This document shows, piece by piece, positions 27,342-35,527 of a stretch of 64,000 nt of DNA. Both the position numbers and the translations under genes were made by a program. Every line of letters starts with the position of its first letter. Position 1 is the stretch's first letter. Under the pieces are notes generated by a model. The model had not been told where the DNA came from. It worked only from the letters and a program-made list of their open reading frames with translations, and did no database searches. The stretch is taken from assembly GCA_002083655.1 (NCBI GenBank), contig MSXR01000004.1, positions 1 to 64,000 on the forward strand. The letters are read 5' to 3'. The DNA comes from Proteobacteria bacterium ST_bin14. GTDB lineage: Bacteria; Pseudomonadota; Alphaproteobacteria; Sphingomonadales; Sphingomonadaceae.

Positions 27342-27520
27342 AATTGGTAATTGTCCCCTTACCCTAAAGCCATCCTGGCCTGGCATCCCATGCGTAAGCA
27401 TTGACCCGCCACATCGCCCACGCCAAAGGTGCCAGCGTTCAATGTTGCACCTGCGAAAGTCGCCCCTTGGCCGTTCAACCGCCCAGTTCTCTGCAAAGTT
27501 CTCCGCTAAGCTTTCAGGCC

Positions 27521-28360
27521 ATGATCCTGAAGCTCCATGAATATTGGAGCGCGCATGGCTGCCTGATTCTGCAAGCCTATGACATGGAAATGGGGGCGGG
27601 CACGTTCCACACCGCCACCACGCTGCGCGCGCTGGGGCCGGAGCCATGGAACGCGGCGTTCGTGCAGCCATGCCGCCGCCCCACTGATGGCCGCTACGGC
27701 GAAAACCCCAATCGGCTGCAGCATTATTACCAATATCAGGTGATCCTGAAACCCAGCCCGCCCAATTTGCAGGAGCTGTATCTGGGCAGCCTGGCCGCGA
27801 TTGGCATCGATATGCTTAGCCATGATATCCGATTTGTGGAGGATGATTGGGAAAGCCCCACGCTGGGCGCCTGGGGGCTTGGCTGGGAAGTGTGGTGCGA
27901 CGGGATGGAGGTGACGCAGTTCACCTATTTCCAGCAAATGGGCGGCTTTGATTGCAAGCCGGTGGCGGGCGAGCTGACCTACGGGCTGGAACGGCTGGCG
28001 ATGTATATCCAGAACAAGGACAGCATTTACGATCTGGCGTATAATGACGCGGGCGTAACCTATGGCGACGTGTTCCTGGAAAATGAGCGCCAGATGTCGG
28101 CGTGGAATTTTGAGGTGGCGAACACCGACAGTCTGGTGGAGCAATTCCGCATGCACGCCGCCGAATGTGAAAACTCGCTGGCGGCAAAGCTGCCAATCGC
28201 CGCCTATGAACAGGCGATCAAGGCGAGCCATGTCTTCAACCTGTTGCAGGCGCGCGGGGTGATCTCCGTCGCCGAGCGCCAAGCCTATATGGGCCGCGTC
28301 CGCGATCTGGCGAAGGGCGCTTGCGGCGCATGGATGGAGAAAAACGGGTGGGCGGCGTGA
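27521..28360 (+). CDS. glyQ: Glycyl-tRNA synthetase alpha subunit
   Basis: A 279-residue class II aminoacyl-tRNA synthetase catalytic subunit (alpha2beta2 type). Motifs include [15 protein letters not shown], motif 2 ([18 protein letters not shown], shortened) and the GLERLAMY motif 3. The ATG at 27521 is used, but the codons before it still encode SFQA, which resembles the conserved N-terminus of the family (TFQDLIL). The natural start may have been lost, or initiation may take place at an upstream non-ATG codon. It overlaps the DUF559 gene by one base (TGATG). Confidence 0.93.
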   Translation: MILKLHEYWSAHGCLILQAYDMEMGAGTFHTATTLRALGPEPWNAAFVQPCRRPTDGRYGENPNRLQHYYQYQVILKPSPPNLQELYLGSLAAIGIDMLSHDIRFVEDDWESPTLGAWGLGWEVWCDGMEVTQFTYFQQMGGFDCKPVAGELTYGLERLAMYIQNKDSIYDLAYNDAGVTYGDVFLENERQMSAWNFEVANTDSLVEQFRMHAAECENSLAAKLPIAAYEQAIKASHVFNLLQARGVISVAERQAYMGRVRDLAKGACGAWMEKNGWAA

Positions 28361-28836
28361 TGGCCCAGGAAAATCCTCCCCGGGACGGGGAGGTGGCGCG
28401 GAGCGCCGGAGGGGGTGTGCCGCAAAAACTACGCCGCCCGGAAGTGTACGAAGCACGCCGCGCGCGCCGTGAAATGAGCCTGCCAGAGGTTTTGTTGTGG
28501 CAGCGGCTGAAAGGCTCGCCGCAAGGCATTGCCTTTCGCAAGCAGCACCCGATCGGTTCCTATCGCGCCGATTTTTACTGCGCCGCCGCCAAGCTGGTGA
28601 TCGAAGTGGACGGCATGGCCCACGATATGGGTGATCGGCCGCAGCGCGACACCGCGCGCAATGCCTGGCTTGCGGGGGCGGGGTACGAGATCGTCCGGAT
28701 CGCTGCCGCTGATGTGTTGAAGAATGCCGATGAGGCGGCCCAGCGGATCGTCGCGCTTGCGGCAGCCCCCCTTCACCGCCAGCCTGAAGAAGGCTGGCGG
28801 TCCCCCTCCCCGCAAGCGGGGAGGATCGAAGAATGA
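28360..28836 (+). CDS. DUF559 (Vsr-like fold) nuclease-like protein between glyQ and glyS
   Basis: A 158-residue DUF559-domain protein (core about residues 30-130) of the very-short-patch-repair endonuclease fold. Candidate catalytic residues lie in the pattern FRKQHPIGSYRADFYC and LVIEVDGMAHD. Both ends are repeat-derived: residues about 5-20 come from a cctcccc hairpin block at 28373-28415, and the C-terminal 20 residues from hairpins at 28775-28824. It overlaps glyQ by one base and glyS by four (ATGA), so it is embedded in the glyQS operon. Its role is unknown; no cognate methylase is nearby. Confidence 0.85.
   Translation: MAQENPPRDGEVARSAGGGVPQKLRRPEVYEARRARREMSLPEVLLWQRLKGSPQGIAFRKQHPIGSYRADFYCAAAKLVIEVDGMAHDMGDRPQRDTARNAWLAGAGYEIVRIAAADVLKNADEAAQRIVALAAAPLHRQPEEGWRSPSPQAGRIEE
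28373..28415. repeat. Palindromic repeat at the 5' end of the DUF559 gene
   Basis: Two small hairpins: cctcccc-gggac-ggggagg (28375-28393) and ggcgc-gga-gcgcc (28395-28407). The sequence forms part of the coding frame. It is of the same cctccccg type as the block at the other end of the gene. Confidence 0.8.
28775..28824. repeat. Palindromic repeat at the 3' end of the DUF559 gene, holding the glyS SD
   Basis: Two hairpins: accgccagcc / ggctggcggt (28775-28801) and cctccccgc-AA-gcggggagg (28805-28824). The right arm of the second supplies GGAGG, eight bases before the glyS ATG at 28833, so the ribosome binding site can be sequestered in the stem. Confidence 0.85.
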
Positions 28837-31319
28837 CTGACTTCCTCCTCGAACTGCGCTCAGAAGAAATTCCTGCCCGGATGCAAGCAAAGGCGCGCGA
28901 TGATCTGGCGCGGTTGTTTTTGGCAGAACTTACGGCGGCGGGTCTGCCTGCACCGGCGATCACCACCTATGCCACCCCGCGCCGCCTGGCGTTGATCGCG
29001 CGGGATTTGCCGCTGGAAACAGCGGCGGTGTCCGAGGAAATCAAAGGCCCCAAATCCTCCGCGCCGCCGCAAGCGCTGGAGGGGTTTTTGCGCAAAACCG
29101 GCCTCACCCGCGATCAACTCGTTGAGCGCGACGGCATATTGTTCGCGGTGATCGACAAGCCCGGCCGCGCGACTGCCGATGTGCTGGCAGAGGCCATCCC
29201 GCGCATCATCCGCGCCTTCCCTTGGCCCAAATCGATGCGCTGGGGCGATGCCTCGCTGTCGACCGAAAGTCTGAAATGGGTGCGGCCCCTGCAGGGCATG
29301 ATTGCGCTGCTAGACGGCGCCGTCGTCGACTTCGAGGTCGCGGGGATTGCGAGCGGGCGCGAGACGATGGGTCACCGCTTCCATTCCACCGGCGCGATCA
29401 GCATCGAAAGCGCGGCAACCTATGCCGAACAGCTACGCGATGCGCACGTCATCGTCGATCAGGATGAGCGCGCGAACATCATCGCGGTTGGCGCCAAAAT
29501 GGCCGCGCGCAAGGCAGGCCTGACGCTGATCGAGGATGCCGGGCTGCTGGCGGAAAATGCCGGGCTCACCGAATGGCCGGTGCCGCTGCTCGGGCGCTTC
29601 GATGCGGCGTTTCTGGATGTGCCGCCCGAGGTGATCCAGCTGACGGCGCGGGTGAACCAGAAATATTTCGTGTGCGCTGATGCGGACGGGAAACTCGCCA
29701 ACGCCTTCATCTGCACCGCCAATATCGATGCGGCGGATGGCGGCGCGAAGATTGTTGATGGCAACCGCAAGGTGCTGGCGGCGCGGCTGAGCGATGCGAA
29801 ATTCTTCTACGACACCGATTTGAAGGTGAAGCTGGAGGATCAGGCGAAAAAGCTCGACCGGATCGTGTTTCATGAGAAGCTCGGCACCGTAGCGGATAAG
29901 GTCGCGCGCGTCGCGAAATTGGCCAGGTGGCTGGTGGAAGAGGGGATCGTCACCGAAAAGCCCCTCCCCTTCAGGGGAGGGGTTGGGGTGGGGGCTCTCC
30001 CCACTATCGCCGATCTCGGTGAGACTGATACCCCCCACCCCAACCCCTCCCCTGAAGGGGAGGGGCCAAAGGAACTCGCCACCCTCGCCGAACGCGCGGC
30101 AATGCTCTGCAAGGCCGATCTCGTCACCGGCATGGTCGGCGAATTCCCGGAACTGCAAGGCTTGATGGGCGGCTATTACGCAGCCGCACAGGGCGAAGAC
30201 CCCCGCATCGCCGCCGCGATCCGCGATCACTACAAGCCGGTCGGGCAGGGCGATGACGTGCCCACCGATCCGGTGACCGTGGCGGTGAGTTTGGCGGATA
30301 AGCTGGATACGATTGCCTTGTTCTTTAGCATCGATCTGAAGCCGACCGGCTCTAAAGATCCGTTTGCCCTCAGACGAGCAGCAATCTCAGTTATCCGCCT
30401 GATACAAGTGAACGACATTTCCCTTGCATTGTTTTCCTTCTTTCGGTGGCACATTGGAAATTACCAAGCAAAGCGATTCAACGATTGGGATGCGCGATAC
30501 CGGGGAAAATCCCCTTCTATTGTAGAGCTATTTCGGTCAGACGAGCCGGATCGTCTCATTACCGATGCAAAGAATGAGGCGCAGGCTGAATATTTCAGTT
30601 CCATCAATCCAATGGTCGAGCAGGTTACGACTGCCACGGAAGAACTGATCGACTTCTTCGCCGACCGCCTCAAAGTTCAGCAACGCGAGGCTGGTGTCCG
30701 GCATGACCTGATCGATGCGGTGTTCGCGCTTGGCGGGGAGGATGATCTCGTCCGGTTGCTCGCGCGGGTTCATGCGTTGCAGGCGTTTATCGGTACGGCG
30801 GACGGGGCGAACCTGCTCGCGGGGTATAAACGCGCGGCAAATATTTTGAAGAAGGAAGCGCCTTCTTCCCCCTCTCCCCAGCGGGGAGAGGGCCGGGGTG
30901 AGGGGGAGCGAGGCGCAGCCGAGCCTGCCCTATCGACGGCGGGACACCCTCACCCAACCAGTGACGGGTCGACCGTGCCCCGCACGGTCGAGGATCGTCC
31001 GGGGGACGATCCGACCCGGCACTCCCTCGAGGGAGAGGGCTTAGAAGGGTCTTTAGGCTACACCCCCGAACCCGCCGAGGCGGCGCTCATCGCGGCGCTT
31101 GATGTCGCCGAACCGGCGGCCAGCGCTGCGGTGGCGCGCGAAGATTTTGAAGCCGCGATGGCCGCGCTCGCCAGTCTGCGTTTGCCCATCGATGCGTTTT
31201 TTGAAACCGTGATCGTCAACGATCCCGATCAGGACAAGCGCGCGGCTCGGCTGGCGTTGCTGGCGCGGGTGCGGGATGCCGTTCACCAGGTAGCTGATTT
31301 TTCGAAGATTGAGGGTTGA
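28833..31319 (+). CDS. glyS: Glycyl-tRNA synthetase beta subunit with repeat-derived insertions
   Basis: An 828-residue beta subunit that binds tRNA-Gly for the GlyQ catalytic subunit; E. coli GlyS has 689 residues. The N-terminal pattern LLELRSEEIPARM and the HD-like middle (AERAAMLCKADLVTGMVGEFPELQG, shortened) are typical, as is the anticodon-binding-type C-terminus. Three parts are unusual: residues 377-411 are encoded by a 34-bp perfect inverted repeat, about 525-600 form an AT-richer segment longer than in E. coli, and 680-736 come from a cluster of palindromes. All keep the frame open. It is coupled to the DUF559 gene and followed one base later by ppdK. Confidence 0.93.
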   Translation: MTDFLLELRSEEIPARMQAKARDDLARLFLAELTAAGLPAPAITTYATPRRLALIARDLPLETAAVSEEIKGPKSSAPPQALEGFLRKTGLTRDQLVERDGILFAVIDKPGRATADVLAEAIPRIIRAFPWPKSMRWGDASLSTESLKWVRPLQGMIALLDGAVVDFEVAGIASGRETMGHRFHSTGAISIESAATYAEQLRDAHVIVDQDERANIIAVGAKMAARKAGLTLIEDAGLLAENAGLTEWPVPLLGRFDAAFLDVPPEVIQLTARVNQKYFVCADADGKLANAFICTANIDAADGGAKIVDGNRKVLAARLSDAKFFYDTDLKVKLEDQAKKLDRIVFHEKLGTVADKVARVAKLARWLVEEGIVTEKPLPFRGGVGVGALPTIADLGETDTPHPNPSPEGEGPKELATLAERAAMLCKADLVTGMVGEFPELQGLMGGYYAAAQGEDPRIAAAIRDHYKPVGQGDDVPTDPVTVAVSLADKLDTIALFFSIDLKPTGSKDPFALRRAAISVIRLIQVNDISLALFSFFRWHIGNYQAKRFNDWDARYRGKSPSIVELFRSDEPDRLITDAKNEAQAEYFSSINPMVEQVTTATEELIDFFADRLKVQQREAGVRHDLIDAVFALGGEDDLVRLLARVHALQAFIGTADGANLLAGYKRAANILKKEAPSSPSPQRGEGRGEGERGAAEPALSTAGHPHPTSDGSTVPRTVEDRPGDDPTRHSLEGEGLEGSLGYTPEPAEAALIAALDVAEPAASAAVAREDFEAAMAALASLRLPIDAFFETVIVNDPDQDKRAARLALLARVRDAVHQVADFSKIEG
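29961..30065. repeat. Perfect 34-bp inverted repeat inserted in frame in glyS
   Basis: Left arm 29961-29994 and right arm 30032-30065 are exact reverse complements over 34 bases, separated by 37 bases. Each arm itself contains a cccctcccc-ttca-ggggagggg hairpin. The whole unit is translated as Pro/Gly-rich sequence within GlyS. Confidence 0.97.
30870..31042. repeat. Cluster of palindromes inserted in frame in glyS
   Basis: Four hairpins in a row: ccctctcccc-agc-ggggagaggg (30870-30892), gaccgtgc-ccc-gcacggtc (30971-30989), ggatcgtcc-ggg-ggacgatcc (30992-31012), and ctccctc-gagggag (31022-31035). The stretch is translated as residues about 680-736 of GlyS. Confidence 0.92.
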
Positions 31320-31320
31320 G

Positions 31321-33987
31321 ATGACCAAGTACGTGTACCGCTTCGGCGGTGGTGTTTCGGATGGCGCGGGCCTCAGCAAGGAATTGCTGGGCGGCAAGGG
31401 TGCTAATCTTGACGGTATGGCCTCAATCGGCCTGCCGGTGCCGCCGGGCTTCACGATCAGCACGGAGATGTGCACCCGCTATCTGCAGGAGGGCGAGGCA
31501 TTCCCCGACAGCCTGCGCGCTGAAGTGGCGATGGGCCTGGCGCATATTGAGGGCGTGACGGGCAAGGCATTTGGTGATGCCGCCAACCCATTGCTGGTGT
31601 CGGTGCGGTCTGGCGCGCGCGTGTCGATGCCCGGCATGATGGATACCGTGCTGAACCTGGGGCTGAACGACGACACCGTCGAGGGCCTCGCCGCGGTGAG
31701 CGAAGACCCGCGCTTTGCGTGGGACAGTTATCGCCGCTTCGTCCAGATGTATTCGGACGTCGTGCTTGAACTCGATCATGACGCGTTCGAGGAAGCGCTT
31801 GAGATTGCCAAAGAAGATAATGGCTATTTCCTCGATACCGAGATGACCGCCGATGATTGGCGCGGGCTGGTGGCTGAATATAAGGCCATCGTTGCGCGGT
31901 TATGGGGCAAACCGTTTCCGCAGGATGTTCACGATCAGCTTTGGGGTGCTGTTGGCGCGGTATTCGGATCATGGCAGTCGGACCGGGCCAAAGTGTACCG
32001 CCGCTTGAACAATATCCCCGGCGACTGGGGTACGGCGGTGAATGTGCAGGCCATGGTGTTTGGCAATATGGGCGAAACCTCCGCTACCGGCGTTGCCTTC
32101 ACCCGCGATCCCGCCAAGGGCGACCGCGCTTATTACGGCGAATTCCTGATCAATGCGCAGGGTGAAGATGTTGTCGCGGGCATCCGCACCCCGCAATATC
32201 TGACGCTGGCAGCGCGCGAGGCGGCGGGTGCCAAGCCGCTGAGCATGGAAGAGGCGATGCCCGAAACCTATGCCGAGCTGGCCAAGGTGTTTGACCTGCT
32301 GGAAGTGCATTACCGCGACATGCAGGATATCGAGTTTACCGTTGAGCGCGGCAAATTATGGATGCTGCAAACCCGATCAGGCAAGCGCACCGCCTCTGCC
32401 GCGCTGAAGATCGCGGTTGATATGGCCAATGAAGGGCTGATCACGCAGGAAGAGGCCGTGGCGCGGGTTGATCCGGCGGCGCTTGACCAGTTGTTGCACC
32501 CCACGCTTGATCCCAAGGCGGTGCGCGATGTGCTGACGCGCGGGCTGCCCGCCAGCCCCGGCGCGGCGTGCGGTGCGGCGGTATTCGACAGCGAAACCGC
32601 GCAAAACCGTGCTGAGCTCGGCGAAGCGGTGATCCTGGTGCGTACGGAAACATCGCCGGAGGATATTCACGGCATGCACGCAGCCAAGGGTATCCTGACG
32701 GCGCGGGGTGGGATGACCAGCCATGCCGCCGTTGTGGCACGCGGCATGGGGCGCCCCTGCGTTTCGGGCGCGGGCACCGTTTCCATCGACGCCAAGGCGC
32801 GGATGATGCGCGTGGCGGGCCGCGAAGTGCGCGAGGGCGAGATTATCACCATCGATGGCACGTCTGGAGAGGTGATGCTGGGCGAAGTGCCCACCGTGCA
32901 GCCGGTGCTGGCAGGCGATTTCGGCGTGCTGATGGGCTGGGCCGACCAGGTGCGCCGCATGAAAGTGCGCGCCAATGCCGAAACCCCGCTCGACTGCCGC
33001 ACCGCGCGCGATTTTGGTGCCGAAGGCGTGGGGCTGTGTCGCACCGAACATATGTTCTTTGATGCAAAGCGGATCACGCTCGTCCGCCAGATGATTTTGG
33101 CGGATAGTGAGGCTGGCCGGCGCGCGGCGCTGGACAAATTGCTGCCTGAACAGCGCGCCGATTTCGCGCAGATTTTTGAAGTAATGGCAGGGCTGCCGGT
33201 GACGATCCGGCTGCTTGATCCACCTTTGCATGAATTTCTGCCGCATGAAGAAAGCGAGTTCGCCGATGTCGCCGCGGCGACCGGCATCGGCGTTGAGGCG
33301 CTGCGGCGGCGCGCAGGCGAGCTGCATGAATTCAACCCGATGCTCGGCCATCGCGGGTGTCGGCTGGGGGTAACCTATCCTGAAATCTACGAAATGCAGG
33401 CGCGCGCAATTTTTGAGGCAGCATGCGATGTGGCGGACGCAACCGGTGCTGCGCCAATTCCCGAAGTGATGATCCCGCTGGTCGCCACGCGCAAGGAACT
33501 GGAGCTGATGAAGGCCGTGGTCGATGCGCAGGCCCTGGCGGTGTTCGCAGAAAAGGGCCGCGTGCTTGAGTATCTGGTCGGCACGATGATCGAACTGCCG
33601 CGTGCCGCGTTGCTGGCCGCACAGATCGCCGAGGCGGGCGAGTTTTTCTCCTTCGGCACCAATGATCTGACGCAGACGGCGCTGGGCGTCAGCCGGGATG
33701 ATGCCGGGCGGTTCCTGACGACCTATGTCGACAAGGGCATTTATGCGACCGATCCGTTTGTCAGCCTGGATGTGGAAGGCGTGGGCGAGCTCATCGAAAT
33801 CGCTGTTGAGCGGGGCAGGCGCACCCGGCCCGATATCAAGCTGGGCATTTGCGGCGAACATGGCGGCGACCCGGCCAGCATCGCGTTCTGCGAAACCGTG
33901 GGGCTCGATTACGTGTCCGCCTCGCCCTACCGCGTTCCCATTGCAAGACTGGCGGCAGCACAAGCAGCGTTGAAAAACCGGCGCTGA
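31321..33987 (+). CDS. ppdK: Pyruvate, phosphate dikinase
   Basis: An 888-residue PPDK that interconverts pyruvate, ATP and phosphate with PEP, AMP and pyrophosphate. The N-terminal nucleotide-binding domain has GGKGANL and SVRSGARVSMPGMMDTVLN (shortened); the swivelling phosphohistidine lies in GGMTSHAAVVARGMG; the C-terminal PEP/pyruvate barrel has GLCRTEHMFF, the SFGTNDLTQ loop and GICGEHGG with its catalytic Cys. Length is typical. It starts just after glyS, within reach of the same transcript. Confidence 0.97.
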   Translation: MTKYVYRFGGGVSDGAGLSKELLGGKGANLDGMASIGLPVPPGFTISTEMCTRYLQEGEAFPDSLRAEVAMGLAHIEGVTGKAFGDAANPLLVSVRSGARVSMPGMMDTVLNLGLNDDTVEGLAAVSEDPRFAWDSYRRFVQMYSDVVLELDHDAFEEALEIAKEDNGYFLDTEMTADDWRGLVAEYKAIVARLWGKPFPQDVHDQLWGAVGAVFGSWQSDRAKVYRRLNNIPGDWGTAVNVQAMVFGNMGETSATGVAFTRDPAKGDRAYYGEFLINAQGEDVVAGIRTPQYLTLAAREAAGAKPLSMEEAMPETYAELAKVFDLLEVHYRDMQDIEFTVERGKLWMLQTRSGKRTASAALKIAVDMANEGLITQEEAVARVDPAALDQLLHPTLDPKAVRDVLTRGLPASPGAACGAAVFDSETAQNRAELGEAVILVRTETSPEDIHGMHAAKGILTARGGMTSHAAVVARGMGRPCVSGAGTVSIDAKARMMRVAGREVREGEIITIDGTSGEVMLGEVPTVQPVLAGDFGVLMGWADQVRRMKVRANAETPLDCRTARDFGAEGVGLCRTEHMFFDAKRITLVRQMILADSEAGRRAALDKLLPEQRADFAQIFEVMAGLPVTIRLLDPPLHEFLPHEESEFADVAAATGIGVEALRRRAGELHEFNPMLGHRGCRLGVTYPEIYEMQARAIFEAACDVADATGAAPIPEVMIPLVATRKELELMKAVVDAQALAVFAEKGRVLEYLVGTMIELPRAALLAAQIAEAGEFFSFGTNDLTQTALGVSRDDAGRFLTTYVDKGIYATDPFVSLDVEGVGELIEIAVERGRRTRPDIKLGICGEHGGDPASIAFCETVGLDYVSASPYRVPIARLAAAQAALKNRR

Positions 33988-34033
33988 TCGGCAAGCGTGT
34001 GAAATGGCCCTTTGGGGCTGAGGGGATGATGGG

Positions 34034-34609
34034 ATGAGGAACTGGGCACGCCTGCTGATTGGCGGCGTTTTAGGGGTGGTGATTGGCAGTGGATCGGCCA
34101 TCTGGTCGGTGCGCGCAGGGTCATTGGGTGCACAAAACGCCATTGGCCCCTGGGTTACCGGGCGCGATTTCGGCACGGCGGCGGCAAGCGATTATACCCG
34201 CGCGGTCGTTGCGCTTCGCGGCTTGCTGGCGCTGCCTGCAAGCGAGGCACGATATTACACTGCTGGCACGGATAGTAGCGGCCAGCCACTGCGCGGCAAC
34301 TGCACCTACCGGGTGACGGGCGGTGCGCTGCCCGCCAAATGGTGGAGCATCACGCTGTATGACCGCGCCGGCTATCTGGTGCCCAATCCAGCCAATATCT
34401 ATTCGATTGGCAGTGCCAGCCTGACCGCCGATGAAACAGCACGCTGGACGGTGGTGATATCGCCCGCGCGCCAGCCTGGCCGGTGGTTGCCAACGGGGAG
34501 CGCCGAACCATTTGAGCTGACAATGCGCGCCTATCTGCCGGCGGACCGGGGCAAGGGTGATTTAACCGCCGCGCAATTGCCCAATATCAATCGGGAGCAA
34601 TGCGCGTGA
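34034..34609 (+). CDS. DUF1214 domain membrane-anchored protein
   Basis: A 191-residue protein with an N-terminal hydrophobic anchor (residues 6-25) and a DUF1214-type beta-rich domain. The pattern RYYTAGTDSSGQPLRG, then WWSITLYDRAGYLVPNP, and later VVISPARQPGRWLPT is typical: a DUF1214 domain without the usual attached DUF1254. It overlaps the following DUF1254 gene by ten bases (or four, if that gene starts at GTG 34606), so the two domains are split over a pair of small proteins. The function is unknown. Confidence 0.85.
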   Translation: MRNWARLLIGGVLGVVIGSGSAIWSVRAGSLGAQNAIGPWVTGRDFGTAAASDYTRAVVALRGLLALPASEARYYTAGTDSSGQPLRGNCTYRVTGGALPAKWWSITLYDRAGYLVPNPANIYSIGSASLTADETARWTVVISPARQPGRWLPTGSAEPFELTMRAYLPADRGKGDLTAAQLPNINREQCA

Positions 34610-35130
34610 TCCGGGGTTGGCTTGTTGCCATGGTGCTGGGTATCGTATGCGGCCTGCTCGCCTGGCATGCGACGATTGGTGCAATGCCCCGCGCGCTGAT
34701 GGCGCTCGCGGTACGGCGCGTGGCAAGCGCGGGCGGCATCAACCGGATGACGCACGCCCCCATCGTCACCGCCAAATCGCGGGCAATTGTGCGGCCAAGC
34801 CCGGATCTGCTGTATTCCAGTTGCCCCTATGACGTGGGCGTGGGGCCGGTGCTGATTGATGTGCTGCCGATTGATGCGCCCTATTGGTCGCTATCGGTGT
34901 TCGACACGCTGACCAACACGGCGTTTGTCCGCAACAATCAGCAGACCAAGGGACAGCCGCTGCGAGTCGCGCTGATCCGCAAGGGGCAGGTGGTGCCAAA
35001 GGGATATTACCCGGTAATGCCAGCGGGCACCCGCGGCGTGGCGCTGATCCGCGTGTTGATTGATCGCAATGCCCCCATCGACGCTATTGACCGCGGAAGG
35101 CGGCAGTCAAACTGCCGGGTGGCAAACTGA
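34600..35130 (+). CDS. DUF1254 domain membrane-anchored protein
   Basis: A 176-residue partner of the DUF1214 protein. A hydrophobic N-terminal helix (residues 5-25) precedes a compact DUF1254-type domain with PSPDLLYSSCPYD and APYWSLSVFDTLTNT. The ATG at 34600 has GGGAG only two bases upstream; a GTG at 34606 has better spacing (eight bases) and overlaps the DUF1214 stop as GTGA, so it may be the true start. The domain is much shorter than in full DUF1254 proteins. Confidence 0.85.
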   Translation: MRVIRGWLVAMVLGIVCGLLAWHATIGAMPRALMALAVRRVASAGGINRMTHAPIVTAKSRAIVRPSPDLLYSSCPYDVGVGPVLIDVLPIDAPYWSLSVFDTLTNTAFVRNNQQTKGQPLRVALIRKGQVVPKGYYPVMPAGTRGVALIRVLIDRNAPIDAIDRGRRQSNCRVAN

Positions 35131-35136
35131 AAAGCG

Positions 35137-35286
35137 TCAGCCCGCAGTGATTGATGCTGCCTGGTTGAGCGGCACCCGGTGGGCATATTGACGGTCTAGC
35201 TGGCGGTATCGGTAATTGATGATGGCACCAATTGCCGACGCAATCATCGATATGATCAAGAAATACGCGATTACCTGGCGTTCCAT
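35137..35286 (-). CDS. Small single-pass membrane protein, 49 residues
   Basis: A 49-codon frame with one hydrophobic helix (VIAYFLIISMIASAIGAII, residues 5-23) followed by a basic, polar tail (NYRYRQLDRQYAHR). GGGAGG lies five bases before the ATG, a strong ribosome binding site on the minus strand. It converges on the DUF1254 gene with six bases between the stops. Its positive-inside tail suggests an N-out membrane protein. The function is unknown. Confidence 0.6.
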   Translation of the reverse strand: MERQVIAYFLIISMIASAIGAIINYRYRQLDRQYAHRVPLNQAASITAG

Positions 35287-35527
35287 CGAAGCCTCCCAAA
35301 ACCGTGAGCCCTGATGAACCCACCCGCGTAAAACCCGCGAATGGCCGCAATGTTTCCCCCCTAAAAATTTCGCAGACTATCTGCAGGCGCAATCGCCATG
35401 CGTCATCGCTTGGCGGGGATGCCCTATCTCATGATGCGATAACCGACCTGTCACTTGGCGTATGGAGCGCGTTGAGGGGGGCAAGGGGGCGCGGATCGCG
35501 AACGGCGATAACTGGTGGGGAGCAGTC

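Noticed and set aside
27506..28966. A 486-residue minus-strand frame opposite glyQ and the DUF559 gene.
   Set aside because: It is a shadow frame over two well-supported genes, with an Arg/His-rich composition typical of antisense translation.
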